Shown here piece after piece: positions 53,016 to 62,602 of a stretch of DNA of 64,000 nucleotides (position 1 is the first letter of the stretch; each line of letters begins with the position of its first letter). The notes below the pieces were generated by a model. It was not told where the DNA came from, did not search any database, and worked only from the letters and a program-made list of their open reading frames with translations. Made by a program: the position numbers and the translations under genes. This DNA comes from Dyadobacter endophyticus (GTDB taxonomy: Bacteria; Bacteroidota; Bacteroidia; Cytophagales; Spirosomataceae), in assembly GCF_014641595.1 (NCBI RefSeq), contig NZ_BMIA01000001.1:1-64000 (forward strand). The letters are read 5' to 3'.

Positions 53016-56000
53016 CATTTTTTCTCAATGGCCATTTGTTGTCAGGTTTGCCTTGGGAGCGCTGGTCAATGCCATGTGTTTGTTTTCACCGGCATTCGCC
53101 CAGCAGCAGATGGAAAGATATTGGTTACAGCATTTCACTGATGAAAATGGGCTTCCGCAAAACAGCGTCAAGGCAATTGCGCAGGACTGCAACGGGTTTG
53201 TCTGGCTTGCGACCGAGGCGGGGTTGGTTCGTTTCGACGGCCATCGTTTCGTGACGTTCGAAAAATCGGTGATACCCATTACGAGCAACCGCTTCCGAGG
53301 ATTTGTTCCCTTCGTCGGGACCGGCCAAAGTACTTCTCCCGATTTTTTGGCATTGTCGGAGAAGAGCGAGTATGTAGGCATCATGCGCAATGGGTTGGTA
53401 TCGGTGGATACCACTTTTTATAAGCGTTACGAGAAATATGATCCTATCGCCTCCCGGCGACCCAGGCACAACAGCCTGCTGGCAAGTTTGCCTTCTCAAC
53501 ATGCGGTAGATCCAAACTTCGAGCATTACTTCATCACCTCCGACGACGGTATTACCTATCTCTGGCAAAAAAGCGGCATTACCGGTTTTCGGGGCGGCAA
53601 ACCCTTCTTTATCGCACGCGGATCCTTTCAAAAATTCCTGCTGGCAGGCCACGATCCCTACGCAGTTGATACCAGCGGAACGCTCCAATCGATTGGTGCG
53701 GTGGTGAACGCTGTTGTATTTGAGGGAGAGATCCTGTCCGATACGCACTTTTCGAATGCTTCGCGCAATTTGAATCTGTTTTGGAACAACATATCGCGCC
53801 AGCTCTTTTTGTATTACAATCGATCGTTGTACCTAGCCAGGTCGACATCCGCTGGAAAGCTCGATACCCAGCTGATCCTGCGGAATTTCGATCTTGAAAA
53901 ATCGAAAATCGTTTCCATACTCTTTGATGAAAATACGCATTCCGTTTTTTTGGGAAGTATGACTAACGGATTTTTTCTGTTTAAAACGAAAGATTTCTCC
54001 GAAAACAAACTGGTTGCTGAAAACGCGGATAATGTATACTATGGACAACTTGCTGTTGCCGGACGGGCGGTGCTCACAGCGCAGGGCTATTATTTCGTGG
54101 CCAAAAAAAATGGCTCATCCGAGGCGACTGCGATGCGCATCTCACCCCTTTTGGAAAAAATTAAAAGTACATTCTCCCTTGCTCAATCCCGCGACGGTTC
54201 GTTATGGGCCCAGTTTGGATTCGACCTGTATCAAATGGATTCCCTGGGTCTCAGGGTACTGCAATATATCCGGCTTCCGGAAAAGGCGAAGACGCTGAAC
54301 ATGGCGCCAGACGGCACGCTCTGGATCAGCTGCGAGACGAATGGGGTATTTTCAGTAGAAAAGTCTGATGGCAAGTTTATCACCCGGCGGAGATTCAGGC
54401 TGAATGTCGCAGACCTTTCCATTGTTGGCAGAGAAAACCAGGAGACCCTGTTTTTGGCTACCGAGCATGCTATTTACAGGTTCAATACCCGAACAGGTAG
54501 TTTTAAAAAGATCGACAGGCTTGACAAAATGACGGTCCGGAGCACCTACACTACCAGCGACGGAACCTGGATTACTACCTATGGAAATGGTATCTTCCTC
54601 TTAAAAGGTGAGGATGCGGTCCAGTTTCCATTGGATGACGATCGTTTCCTGGCCACATCACATTGCATCGTCGAAGACCGAAAAGGGTTTTTCTGGATCA
54701 CCACCAATCGCGGTCTTTTCCAGGTGGCGAAAAAACATTTGCTAGATTATGTCGCCGACCGACGTAACCTGGTTTATTACTTGTTTTACAATAAAAGCAA
54801 TGGATTTGCCACGAACGAATTCAACGGAGGTTGCCAACCTTGTGCTGTAACGCTTTCTGACGGAACTGTGTCGTTCCCGTCGATGGACGGTTTGATATGG
54901 TTCAAACCGGGAGACATCAAGCCCGAACTGCCCGATCGCAAAATTTTCATCACCACCATTCGGCAAGACGGCAAGACCATTCAGGTGGCGGATACCCTGA
55001 GGATTTCCCGCGATTTCGAGCAGCTGAAATTTACCCTGACGACACCCTACCTGGGCAATGAAAAAAACATCCGCATGCATTATTCGCTTTCCGGTCCTGG
55101 CCGCAACGAAAGCTGGACAGCCATTGGTCCGGACTTTGTGATCTCGCTTCCACGTCTGCCGCATGGCGATTATGTAGTGAAAATAAGAAAAGTAACCGGC
55201 TTTGATACCAATAATTATGTCTATAAAGCCGTGTATCTGCAAGTTCCCAGGGCGTGGTATGAAACCTGGTGGTTCCGGATTGTGACAGCATTGGTGCTTG
55301 CTGGTCTGTTTGTGGTTTCCGTACGGGTCAGGTCGGCCTATCATATCAAAAAAGAGCGAGAGGCGGGCCTACTCCGGCATTACCGGGTGATCAGTCAGAT
55401 CATTGCTGCCGTGAACCACGATATCCAGACGCCGCTGCATTATATCGGCTTCTCACTCAAACAGTTCAATGTCTATGTGCATCAGCAGCCGGCAGTTGAC
55501 CCACTAATAACCCGTTTGAGCGACGAAACGCTGGATACTTCCGAGCGGCTGAATACGCTTACCAGAAATATCCTGGAATACATCAAATTGCAAAGTAAGT
55601 CACCCTCTGAGCGATGGGAAATCCATCCCGTGAATGTCTCGGAGATAGTAACATCGACATCGCAATTGTTTGCTGGCATTGCCGCGCACAGGCAAATAAC
55701 CATCAAAACCGACATCGATCCGGCCTTCACCGTAGGCAGCGACCCCAGCCTGCTCTCCATCATCATTCACAACCTGATCGACAATGCATTGAAAGTGGCC
55801 CGATCCGAAATCAAAATTGTTGCCAGTGAAAATGATGTAAAAAAGATCACCATTGAGGACGATGGGCGCGGAATCCCGATCGAACAGGCAAACTGGCTTA
55901 ACAAACAGTATCATTCATACGATCACTGGCTACATTCTTCGCGAAATCCAGAGCAAAAAGGCATTGGTTTGTTGATCGTCAAAGACTTGTGTGTATTGCT

Positions 56001-56079
56001 TGGCCTTCAGATCAACGCAGTGGTCACCTCCGAAAGTAAAACCTTAATCTCGTTGATTGTTAATGGTGATGCTAGGTAG
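53008..56079 (+). CDS. Sensor histidine kinase with Reg_prop propeller (two-component Y_Y_Y type)
   Basis: 1023 residues. Signal/TM near 8-30, then a periplasmic two-bladed Reg_prop propeller region (about 35-640, with DENGLPQNSVKAIAQDCNGF and similar repeats), a Y_Y_Y-like domain (to ~745), a TM helix about 755-775 (IVTALVLAGLFVVSV), and a cytoplasmic kinase: H-box VNHDIQTPLHYI with His804, N-box NLIDNALKVA (~920), G1 DDGRGIP (951), G2 KGIGLLIVKD (985). There is no fused receiver or AraC domain; output goes to the regulator whose gene overlaps its start. In Bacteroidota such sensors often detect glycans; ligand here unknown. Confidence 0.93.
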   Translation: MSSIFSQWPFVVRFALGALVNAMCLFSPAFAQQQMERYWLQHFTDENGLPQNSVKAIAQDCNGFVWLATEAGLVRFDGHRFVTFEKSVIPITSNRFRGFVPFVGTGQSTSPDFLALSEKSEYVGIMRNGLVSVDTTFYKRYEKYDPIASRRPRHNSLLASLPSQHAVDPNFEHYFITSDDGITYLWQKSGITGFRGGKPFFIARGSFQKFLLAGHDPYAVDTSGTLQSIGAVVNAVVFEGEILSDTHFSNASRNLNLFWNNISRQLFLYYNRSLYLARSTSAGKLDTQLILRNFDLEKSKIVSILFDENTHSVFLGSMTNGFFLFKTKDFSENKLVAENADNVYYGQLAVAGRAVLTAQGYYFVAKKNGSSEATAMRISPLLEKIKSTFSLAQSRDGSLWAQFGFDLYQMDSLGLRVLQYIRLPEKAKTLNMAPDGTLWISCETNGVFSVEKSDGKFITRRRFRLNVADLSIVGRENQETLFLATEHAIYRFNTRTGSFKKIDRLDKMTVRSTYTTSDGTWITTYGNGIFLLKGEDAVQFPLDDDRFLATSHCIVEDRKGFFWITTNRGLFQVAKKHLLDYVADRRNLVYYLFYNKSNGFATNEFNGGCQPCAVTLSDGTVSFPSMDGLIWFKPGDIKPELPDRKIFITTIRQDGKTIQVADTLRISRDFEQLKFTLTTPYLGNEKNIRMHYSLSGPGRNESWTAIGPDFVISLPRLPHGDYVVKIRKVTGFDTNNYVYKAVYLQVPRAWYETWWFRIVTALVLAGLFVVSVRVRSAYHIKKEREAGLLRHYRVISQIIAAVNHDIQTPLHYIGFSLKQFNVYVHQQPAVDPLITRLSDETLDTSERLNTLTRNILEYIKLQSKSPSERWEIHPVNVSEIVTSTSQLFAGIAAHRQITIKTDIDPAFTVGSDPSLLSIIIHNLIDNALKVARSEIKIVASENDVKKITIEDDGRGIPIEQANWLNKQYHSYDHWLHSSRNPEQKGIGLLIVKDLCVLLGLQINAVVTSESKTLISLIVNGDAR

Positions 56080-56355
56080 CACATTCAATTCTGTTACCAT
56101 TTGGCTGCTAAGAATCTCAAAATCCGACGTGAGCCAACCAAAACAATCGAGAGCTTGCTCAGGTTGCCATGCAAATGTGGACTGATCTGCTGATGTAGTT
56201 GGAGTCATATTCCAATGAGGTAAGCTCGGTCCTATGGTATTACTTTCCATACATTCGGTGAGGGCGTCACTGATAATTGAGTTGTGACATCTGCACAACA
56301 AATATTTGTCTGTTGGCGAGAAGAAAAGCAATTCTACAATTGCGGTTTGCCCCAT
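56044..56355 (-). CDS. Possible small hypothetical protein (103 aa)
   Basis: ATG at 56355; MGQTAIVELLFFSPTDKYLL opens the frame, with FAWQPEQALDCFGWLTSDF near the middle. It overlaps the last 36 bp of the convergent kinase gene. No domain is recognised and it could be chance, but the composition is protein-like and there is otherwise no gene in 56080-56401. Confidence 0.35.
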   Translation of the reverse strand: MGQTAIVELLFFSPTDKYLLCRCHNSIISDALTECMESNTIGPSLPHWNMTPTTSADQSTFAWQPEQALDCFGWLTSDFEILSSQMVTELNVLPSITINNQRD

Positions 56356-56401
56356 TAAATTATTTGGCTCAATTTAATCTATTTGTAACCTTGGATTTCC
56401 T

Positions 56402-56791
56402 GTGACCGGAATATTGCTGGCTTTTTTTTATTTCAGAGTGTCACACTTGCAGAATATGGAGCCACTGATCACCCCAATTCGCCTGCTTTTTCTTTTCAAG
56501 TTTTCAGCTCCCATTGCTTTGGCGTCGTTCCTTTACAGTATGATCATAATGGGAACACATGGGGCCATCTGGCATCACCGGTATTGCATGCATGGCGCAT
56601 ATAAATTCGGCAACAAGTTCTGGAGGCTGTTTACAGATGTGGAGAATAACTTAACCGACCACCCCAATATCGGTGATATTGCCCAAGCGCTCGCTGTTAG
56701 TCAGAAAATTTTCGCTTTTCGAATCGCCGGCCGCCGGCTTGATGCCCATAAAATGCCGCGCAGATCAACTCCTATCCAACCGCTTTTCTAA
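56402..56791 (+). pseudogene. Fatty acid (acyl-CoA-type) desaturase fragment
   Basis: The frame holds two TM-like segments (LLFLFKFSAPIALASFLYSM) and THGAIWHHRYCMHGAYKF, the first histidine cluster of membrane desaturases, then FWRLFT. After that the match ends, and an unrelated-looking tail (TDVENNLTDHPNIGDIAQAL, with many Arg) runs to the stop. The second and third His boxes are missing, so it cannot be active. It lies at the border of the conjugative element, which may have caused the deletion. Confidence 0.55.
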
Positions 56792-57138
56792 AATGCAAAC
56801 TTTTGCAAAGCCGGCCTGGATTGTCTTCCAGCTGACCTTGTACCGGCCGTAACCTGGCGGGCAACTTCCAGGTTACGGCCGCCACTTTTCGGCCGGATTA
56901 AATATAGAGTCATTGCTTGCAGATGTTTGGCCGTTCGAGCATCACGCCGGATGAGCTACGTTATTTATCGGCGCTGTCGGGAAAGGATGGCGGGAAGGCG
57001 AACTATTGGCCTGGCTCATTACGGGGCGCCTTTATTTTTGTACGCTCACTGTCAGAGGGTGACCAATCGCCAACACAAGCCCGTAATAGGGAAGCGCCCA
57101 AGTAAGTCTGTTAATATCCTACAATTGGGCGCGGGACT
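56792..57138. other. Border region of conjugative element
   Basis: No credible gene. Contains the strong hairpin at 56844-56881. The right part, next to the mobC stop, is where the junction between chromosome and element may lie; I cannot locate a repeat because the other end is outside the window. Confidence 0.4.
56844..56881. repeat. Perfect 14-bp inverted repeat
   Basis: CGGCCGTAACCTGG (56844-56857) and CCAGGTTACGGCCG (56868-56881) are exact inverted copies with a 10-nt loop CGGGCAACTT. GC-rich with no T-run in either direction, so it is a weak candidate for a terminator and could be a protein-binding or recombination site near the end of the element. Confidence 0.7.
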
Positions 57139-59127
57139 CTATCTGCTGATGATCAAATGCGCCAGCTCCGGATCGGAGAGCATCCTTTCCATTTCCGAGA
57201 AAATAATCGTTTCCACATCTTCCTTGATCTGCCGGTAGTTGGCCTCGATAATATCAGGGTTTACCTTGCGGACAACAGGTAAGGGTTTTTGCGATGCCTG
57301 CTGGCGGCCGGGCGCGTTATGGTCGTTGACCAGCGTGCAGTGAAATGTTTTCAGATCCACGGGCTGATCGGGATTATCAGCGCACATCCCGACAAATTCA
57401 CCGGCGCTTAGGGCCGCAATGCGGGAGGGAGGAATTGCCGGGTCCAGCTGCTTGGAGCGGCTGATGGAGGTGTCAGTACGGTTGATCGTAAGGCTGGTGC
57501 GGTCCTGATTGATCCTTCCAAAGCGTTCAGAGAGCTGCTTGGCCGTCTCGCCGCTGACCTGCCCGCAGATGATATTCCCTGTGATGTTCATGACCACGTC
57601 TGCAAGCTCTCTTCCATAATCTTTTCGGAGCTGGCTCAGGTCCTGAATCCCAAGGGTGGTCGCTACCTTGTTTTGCCGGGCGGTGGCAATCAGCGAATCA
57701 ATATGGTTCAAATAGACGGTGGGGAATTCATCGAAGACAAGGCTGGACTTTTGTTTACCCTTTTGGTTGACTGCTTTGATCAGGCGGGATATATAAAGGG
57801 AGACCACAGCCCCATAAGTCATGATCTTGCCCGGATTATTACCCATACAAACTATTTTGGGGTCCGAAGGATTATTGATATCCAGGGAAAAGTCGTTTCC
57901 GGAGAGCACATAATAAAGCGCCGGTGAGGAGAGGCGGGCCATTGAAATCTGCGCTGAGGCGATCTGCCCCTCCAGCTGCTGATTGGCGTGGTGGATGAAA
58001 GCAGATATAAAAGGGTTGATCAGTACCTGTATTTCTTTTTGGGTCCTGAGCACCGAGAAAAGTTTGGCGTGCTCAGTCTGCATCAGCTCGACCACGTGAG
58101 GCAGCGTGCAGAAGGTTCCGTTTTGATACTTTTTTAAAAACCATATAATGGCCGTCAGAAAGTTGATGGGAGATTCGACAAAAAAGTCGCCTTGACGGCG
58201 GATCCATTCCCGGTTCAGGCCCATCAGAATCGTGCGGGCCGACTCTGCCGCATCGGAAATGTCAGTCATCGAGTCCGGGTCGAGTGGGTTGCAGCGGTGT
58301 GATCGCGAAAGATCATCAAAGTTCACATAGTAAAACGCCTTGACTGCCTTTTGGCCACCAGGTGTATTTAACCAGGTATTGTAGGCGATGCTGGTCAGAT
58401 CGTCAAACTTAAAATCGTATATGAACATGGTGAAGCCCTTCATGATGTGCTGGGTAATGATATGACGAATCACATAGTAGGTTTTTCCAGAGCCAGGGGA
58501 TCCGACCAAGAGAATGCCTCGGAACGGGTTGATAAAATTCACCCAGCTGTCCCGCGTTCTGCCGCCATGCCGGTAGCGCGCTTTCAGATTGATCGAATAC
58601 TGGTTTTCCAATAGCGCTTCCTGTTGTGGAAAGCTCTCATTGTCGGCATTGAAGATGTCGACTGCGATCTTTTGGCGGATCACCCGAGAGAGCCGGGCCC
58701 CGCCTAAAAGAATGATCAAATAGCCGCTCGAACACCAAAGCATGTAGATGGCCGCGGCAAGCGGGCGATCTGGCCCGGTGATGCTCAGAGATAGAAAAGA
58801 AAAATGAAAGCAGACCAGGCCCGTAGATGCCCACAAGAGCGGGGAGCGCATCGAGAGCTTTTCATCTTTTTTGCCTTTTGCGCCCAGCAGTGAAATAAAA
58901 AGAAACAAAAGCGCTGCCAGCTTAGTCTTGTAAAAATGACTGAAAAGCTGCGTCTTTATCAGCTGCTGGAGCACCTTATCACTCCAAGGCGCTGTCAGCT
59001 GCCAGGATTCAAAGGCCCCATAGCAGTAATAGTAGTAGTGAAGGGCCAGCAGTGCAAGGCTGATCATGCGGCTCATGTCCATGATTCGCTGTAGTGCCTG
59101 CTGGTTTTCTGCGGTGGCTGAGCTCAT
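57139..59127 (-). CDS. mobC: MobC/TraG-like conjugative coupling protein (YWFCY domain)
   Basis: 662 residues. N-terminal YWFCY segment (HYYYYCYGAFESW, about 31-43) and further membrane helices (LAALLFLFISLLG, LIILLGGARL) to about 160, then a VirD4/TraG ATPase domain: Walker A GSPGSGKTY, Walker B-like SSLVFDEFPTVYL and a motif with ATARQNKVATTLGIQDLSQL. It links the relaxosome to the mating-pair channel at the inner membrane. Last gene of the visible mob operon; start 12 bp after mobB. The left border of the element should lie just beyond its stop. Confidence 0.92.
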   Translation of the reverse strand: MSSATAENQQALQRIMDMSRMISLALLALHYYYYCYGAFESWQLTAPWSDKVLQQLIKTQLFSHFYKTKLAALLFLFISLLGAKGKKDEKLSMRSPLLWASTGLVCFHFSFLSLSITGPDRPLAAAIYMLWCSSGYLIILLGGARLSRVIRQKIAVDIFNADNESFPQQEALLENQYSINLKARYRHGGRTRDSWVNFINPFRGILLVGSPGSGKTYYVIRHIITQHIMKGFTMFIYDFKFDDLTSIAYNTWLNTPGGQKAVKAFYYVNFDDLSRSHRCNPLDPDSMTDISDAAESARTILMGLNREWIRRQGDFFVESPINFLTAIIWFLKKYQNGTFCTLPHVVELMQTEHAKLFSVLRTQKEIQVLINPFISAFIHHANQQLEGQIASAQISMARLSSPALYYVLSGNDFSLDINNPSDPKIVCMGNNPGKIMTYGAVVSLYISRLIKAVNQKGKQKSSLVFDEFPTVYLNHIDSLIATARQNKVATTLGIQDLSQLRKDYGRELADVVMNITGNIICGQVSGETAKQLSERFGRINQDRTSLTINRTDTSISRSKQLDPAIPPSRIAALSAGEFVGMCADNPDQPVDLKTFHCTLVNDHNAPGRQQASQKPLPVVRKVNPDIIEANYRQIKEDVETIIFSEMERMLSDPELAHLIISR

Positions 59128-59139
59128 CCTTGGCGCGGT

Positions 59140-60426
59140 TTAAAGTTGTAGTGAGATTTGTTTGCGTTTTTTATGCAGGCGCCTTTTCAGCTCCCGCGGC
59201 AGCGAATCTGCCTGCGGCACAGGATCAAGCAGCAGCTTCAACAGGCTCTCATCGGGTAGGGGGGCGCTGGCTTGTTTTTCGCTGCTAATGGCCGGCTCTG
59301 CTTGAAGGGCTGCCATGCCAGAGGAAGGCTTCAATAGGGGATTTTGGTAAATGCCCGGGGCTGACTCCAAGCTCTTTTCCGATTCGGCCAAGTGTTCCAG
59401 CAGCTTGGAAGGGGTGTAGCGGCCCCCAAGCTGACTGGCCGAAAAGACGGATCTGGTTCGAAAATCGACAAAAATAACTTCACAGAGTTTCCCAGTGGCC
59501 TCCAGGGCGTATACGGCTTTGACTCCCTGCTGGGAAAGACGTTGGCCCAAAGCGGCCAGAGAGCGGGTGTCGGGGGCAATCAGGGCTAGATCAATCAGGG
59601 TTTTAATGCGCTGCTGGCCGGGCAGTACAGCGAGCTTATTTGCTTTAAAACGCTCATGCAGATACCTCAGGGTGGGTTTACCCGAAAGGCGGCTGGCTTT
59701 AACGGATGTCCCTATTTTTCTGCCGTCATCAGCAAGCATCTGGTAGGTGAGCCCTTGGTAAAACCGAATTTTTGACCCGGGTTTGCCAGTCTTGGCAACC
59801 AGGTTGTAGTGCCTGAGCACCGCGTTGAGCTCTAAAAGGGAGCTGTATTTAAAGTTGGGAAGCACCACCGAGAGCACCTGAGAAATTGCAAGCGTTGCTG
59901 GGATCTTGCCGTATTGTAATTTTTGAGCGCTTTCCAGTTTGCCGGCCGGCATCATTCTTCCCCGGGATGGGGTAAGCCGGTAGTCTTTTTCTATTTGTTT
60001 GATCACATCTTTGACCGCTGCCTGCCGGCTGTGGAAGACCGAATTGCCTGAGCCGTCCGCCTTCACAGTTACGGTAACAAGGTGCAGATGTGGATGAAGC
60101 GTGTCCAGATGCTGATAAACCAGAAATGGCTGATCGGCAAGACCGATATGATCCATATAGGTCTGCGAGATTTTTTTGAGCTCGGCTTGGGTGAGTTTAT
60201 CCTCGGCCGGAAAGGAAAGTACAATGTGAAGGCAACCTTTTTTGCACCTTTCGTTGAGATCAAGCCGCTTTTGAAGCACGAGCATGCGTTGTTTTGCTGT
60301 AAGCTCGCTGGCTTCACATGGATAATTGCCGGCCAATATGCAGCTGGCAAGCCCGGTATCGACCTTGTTTTCGTTATATTGGCAGCTGCGCTTTGCTGAG
60401 GCCGAGGACCTGATTATTGCAACCAT
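59140..60426 (-). CDS. mobB: MobB relaxase
   Basis: 428 residues. The N-terminal relaxase/mobilization domain (about 1-160) has the metal-binding HPHLHLVTV with H111, H113 and H115, and Tyr17 in SCQYNENK as the likely nicking residue. The C-terminal part contains basic helical regions and a Ser/Pro-rich tail. It nicks oriT and pilots the transferred strand. Its start overlaps the mobA stop by 13 bp. Confidence 0.9.
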   Translation of the reverse strand: MVAIIRSSASAKRSCQYNENKVDTGLASCILAGNYPCEASELTAKQRMLVLQKRLDLNERCKKGCLHIVLSFPAEDKLTQAELKKISQTYMDHIGLADQPFLVYQHLDTLHPHLHLVTVTVKADGSGNSVFHSRQAAVKDVIKQIEKDYRLTPSRGRMMPAGKLESAQKLQYGKIPATLAISQVLSVVLPNFKYSSLLELNAVLRHYNLVAKTGKPGSKIRFYQGLTYQMLADDGRKIGTSVKASRLSGKPTLRYLHERFKANKLAVLPGQQRIKTLIDLALIAPDTRSLAALGQRLSQQGVKAVYALEATGKLCEVIFVDFRTRSVFSASQLGGRYTPSKLLEHLAESEKSLESAPGIYQNPLLKPSSGMAALQAEPAISSEKQASAPLPDESLLKLLLDPVPQADSLPRELKRRLHKKRKQISLQL

Positions 60427-60806
60427 ACAAGCGCAGTTTTTTTGCAGTGCTGATAGACTTGATCGATCAGCACTACGATCCTAGCCCGGTCTTTTTCATG
60501 TTCATTAAGCCAGACGGCGGTCAGCTGCTGGTGTGGGCTCGCAGAAACTTTTTGTGCGGACTGCTCAAAAATCTGGATCGCATCCGATAGCTGCCTTCGC
60601 GTCAGCGAGAGCTCTGTGATCAAGTCTTCCAGGGAAGCATTCCGGTGATTGACCGTGACTGGTTCTGAGAGAATCAGCTTTCTGAGGTATTCTGCCAGAC
60701 TGCGGCAGGTGGTCCGGCTGCATCTGTCTTTGAGTAGCTCGTATTGAGAGATCTCTACTTGGAAGTAAACGGTGCGGCTTTGGTTGGGGACAGGCTCTTT
60801 CATCAC
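60414..60806 (-). CDS. mobA: MobA relaxosome accessory protein
   Basis: 130 residues. Ribbon-helix-helix pattern at the N-terminus (RTVYFQVEISQYELLKDRC, CRSLAEYLRKLIL) followed by a helical C-terminus with RRQLSDAIQIFEQ. In Bacteroidetes elements MobA binds oriT DNA next to MobB. It overlaps mobB and is the first gene after the short gap that may hold oriT. Confidence 0.88.
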   Translation of the reverse strand: MMKEPVPNQSRTVYFQVEISQYELLKDRCSRTTCRSLAEYLRKLILSEPVTVNHRNASLEDLITELSLTRRQLSDAIQIFEQSAQKVSASPHQQLTAVWLNEHEKDRARIVVLIDQVYQHCKKTALVWLQ

Positions 60807-60864
60807 TTTATTGGGGAATCATTTAAAATACAAAACCTGGTAGGGGGCAAATCCAATTTGCGCC
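60807..60864. promoter_or_regulatory. Candidate oriT region
   Basis: The 58-bp gap between the primase-like gene and mobA contains a small inverted repeat, GCAAAT cca ATTTGC (60847-60861), preceded by GGGGG. In related elements oriT lies immediately upstream of mobA. This is a position-based guess. Confidence 0.3.
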
Positions 60865-61782
60865 TCATATTGACAAGTCCAGTCCTGGGGTCTTTGATGG
60901 ACTTTTCCTAGCCTGGTTGTTGGTCGCTATCAGATACTCGTTTAAATCCTTGAAGCCATGGTAGAGCATGCTCTTGTCTGTCAGATGATCGTTTTCGGCC
61001 AGCGCCCGGCTGGTCAGGCTTTTGCCGGTCTGATCCAGGTCCAGATAAAGATGGACCTGGCGGTAGCTTTCCAATACGGGCCTGGCTTTCGAGAAAAATG
61101 CTACCGAGTTAAGCACCATGTAGTTTTCGGATTCGATGCCCGCATTTGGATGCATGGAGCGGTAGGAAAGAAAATCAAAAAAACCTTCAAAAACAGCCAG
61201 AACGTTGCCTGCGCGCCCAAGGGTGGTGATATCTTTGGGCGAAGTGCTGATCTTGCTATACGCATTGCGAAGCTCGTAGCCGCCTGAGTCATTGGCAAAA
61301 CCGATCGCGTAGTAGGTTTTGCCCGAGAGCTCATAGTCTATTTGCCGGCAATGCTCTCGGGCGAGCTCGATGTCAATGCAGCGCTGGGTCAGATAAGATA
61401 GCAGGGCGGGCTTGCTCAGGGGGTTTTCTTGCAGTATTCTGATTTTGTTTTGCTCGGGCTGGGCTCTTGCCGCCGAAGGCGCCGCAGCAGAAAGCATCAG
61501 TATGTCTTCCCTGAAAGCGCTCAGAAAATCGCCGACCGAGCACTGATGGTAGCGGATCCCGAAATCAATCAGGTTGCCACCGGCACCTTCCCCGAAATCA
61601 TACCAGCGGTTCAGGTGCCGGTTTACTTTGAAAGAAGGCGTTTTCTCGTCTCGAAACGGGCTTTGGTACCAATAGTTGACCCCGGCGATCCTGGCAGGTT
61701 CTATTCCCAACCGGGACAGGTAGCCGACCATGTCCACCTGGCGGACTTTTTTTATATAATCTTGATAAGCAGTATAGTCCAT
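60865..61782 (-). CDS. Toprim-domain, CHC2 zinc-finger-like protein (primase family)
   Basis: 305 residues. N-terminal CHC2-like domain (about 1-95) with YWYQSPFRDEKTPSFKVNRH and GEGAGGNLIDFGIRYHQCS; the Cys ligands of the usual zinc finger are replaced (SPF for CPF, and D/E residues later), so zinc is probably not bound. A Toprim domain (about 190-275) has VLAVFEGFFDFLSYRS (catalytic Glu) and VHLYLDLDQTGKSLT (DxD). It likely primes or processes DNA during transfer. Typical gene of Bacteroidetes conjugative elements. Confidence 0.88.
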   Translation of the reverse strand: MDYTAYQDYIKKVRQVDMVGYLSRLGIEPARIAGVNYWYQSPFRDEKTPSFKVNRHLNRWYDFGEGAGGNLIDFGIRYHQCSVGDFLSAFREDILMLSAAAPSAARAQPEQNKIRILQENPLSKPALLSYLTQRCIDIELAREHCRQIDYELSGKTYYAIGFANDSGGYELRNAYSKISTSPKDITTLGRAGNVLAVFEGFFDFLSYRSMHPNAGIESENYMVLNSVAFFSKARPVLESYRQVHLYLDLDQTGKSLTSRALAENDHLTDKSMLYHGFKDLNEYLIATNNQARKSPSKTPGLDLSI

Positions 61783-61820
61783 CTCCTTGAAGGTATACGG
61801 TGGTCATGGGGGCGAGCGGG

Positions 61821-62591
61821 CTAGCTTGCCGACAGGCCCTGCTCTTGCTGGCCGGCCAGGCGGTCGGCATCACTGGCCTGCAAAGCATGTTGGGGGGCCT
61901 GCTTGGGGGCGTGCTGTTTGGAGTCAGTCAGGGCGTGGATCTGCTGGCGGACCGAGTTGTGGTCATAGGCGATGATACCTTTGAACTGCGGGCTTGCCTC
62001 GATAAAGAATTTGTGCTCCACGCCCTGATCAAGAAGGGTAACCTGCTGGCGGTTGCCCTTCCGAAGTGAGTCAAGCAGCTTTGCCTTGCTTTGATGCTGG
62101 TCAAGCTCTTTAATTGAAAGCCTGGAAAGCACCCCGGCAAGATCGTACCCATAATTTTGATGGAACTGTTGGATCTTAAAATTGCCTGCCTGATCCGTGT
62201 TTTTAAAGTCGAGTTGCACCCAAGCCTGGTATGGATCCCCCTGCCGGTTGATGAGCTGTTTTTCGACGGCTCTGCCCTGTAAAAGGTTAAAAGCTTCTTT
62301 GAAGGTTATACTTCCCGGGCGCTGCATGTAGAACAATTGATTGACCTTCTGAGATTGATCGTAGTTTTTCAGGCTGGCCAGGTAGCTGTTAAAAAAATAC
62401 AGATCTTCTCGGGCCGATCTTTGAAAATTCAAAGAGGCAGTAAGCTCATCGTTTCCAAAACGCATCTTGTGCTGCAAAGAGAACTGAGCAAGTTGTTTTT
62501 GCATACTGGCCCGTAACTGCTCATTTAGTTCTTGCCCAAAGCCGTGATATTTGAGCTGGTCTGTGAGATACTCGAAATTTTTCTGGTTCAT
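61821..62591 (-). CDS. Conserved conjugative-element protein of unknown function
   Basis: 256 residues, soluble, rich in Gln. Core: RSAREDLYFFNSYLASLKNY, ITFKEAFNLLQGRAVEKQLI, AWVQLDFKNTDQAGNFKIQQ, HQNYGYDLAGVLSRLSIKEL, and HKFFIEASPQFKGIIAYDHN near the C-terminus, ending in a low-complexity Gln/Ala/His tail. I recognise the motif set as recurrent in Bacteroidetes transfer regions (DUF3945-like), with no known activity. 38 bp before the primase-like gene. Confidence 0.7.
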   Translation of the reverse strand: MNQKNFEYLTDQLKYHGFGQELNEQLRASMQKQLAQFSLQHKMRFGNDELTASLNFQRSAREDLYFFNSYLASLKNYDQSQKVNQLFYMQRPGSITFKEAFNLLQGRAVEKQLINRQGDPYQAWVQLDFKNTDQAGNFKIQQFHQNYGYDLAGVLSRLSIKELDQHQSKAKLLDSLRKGNRQQVTLLDQGVEHKFFIEASPQFKGIIAYDHNSVRQQIHALTDSKQHAPKQAPQHALQASDADRLAGQQEQGLSAS

Positions 62592-62602
62592 CTCCGATCT
62601 CT

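Noticed and set aside
56917..57105. 62-codon frame between the hairpin and mobC
   Set aside because: No domain, and a competing frame of similar length overlaps it; composition is not gene-like.
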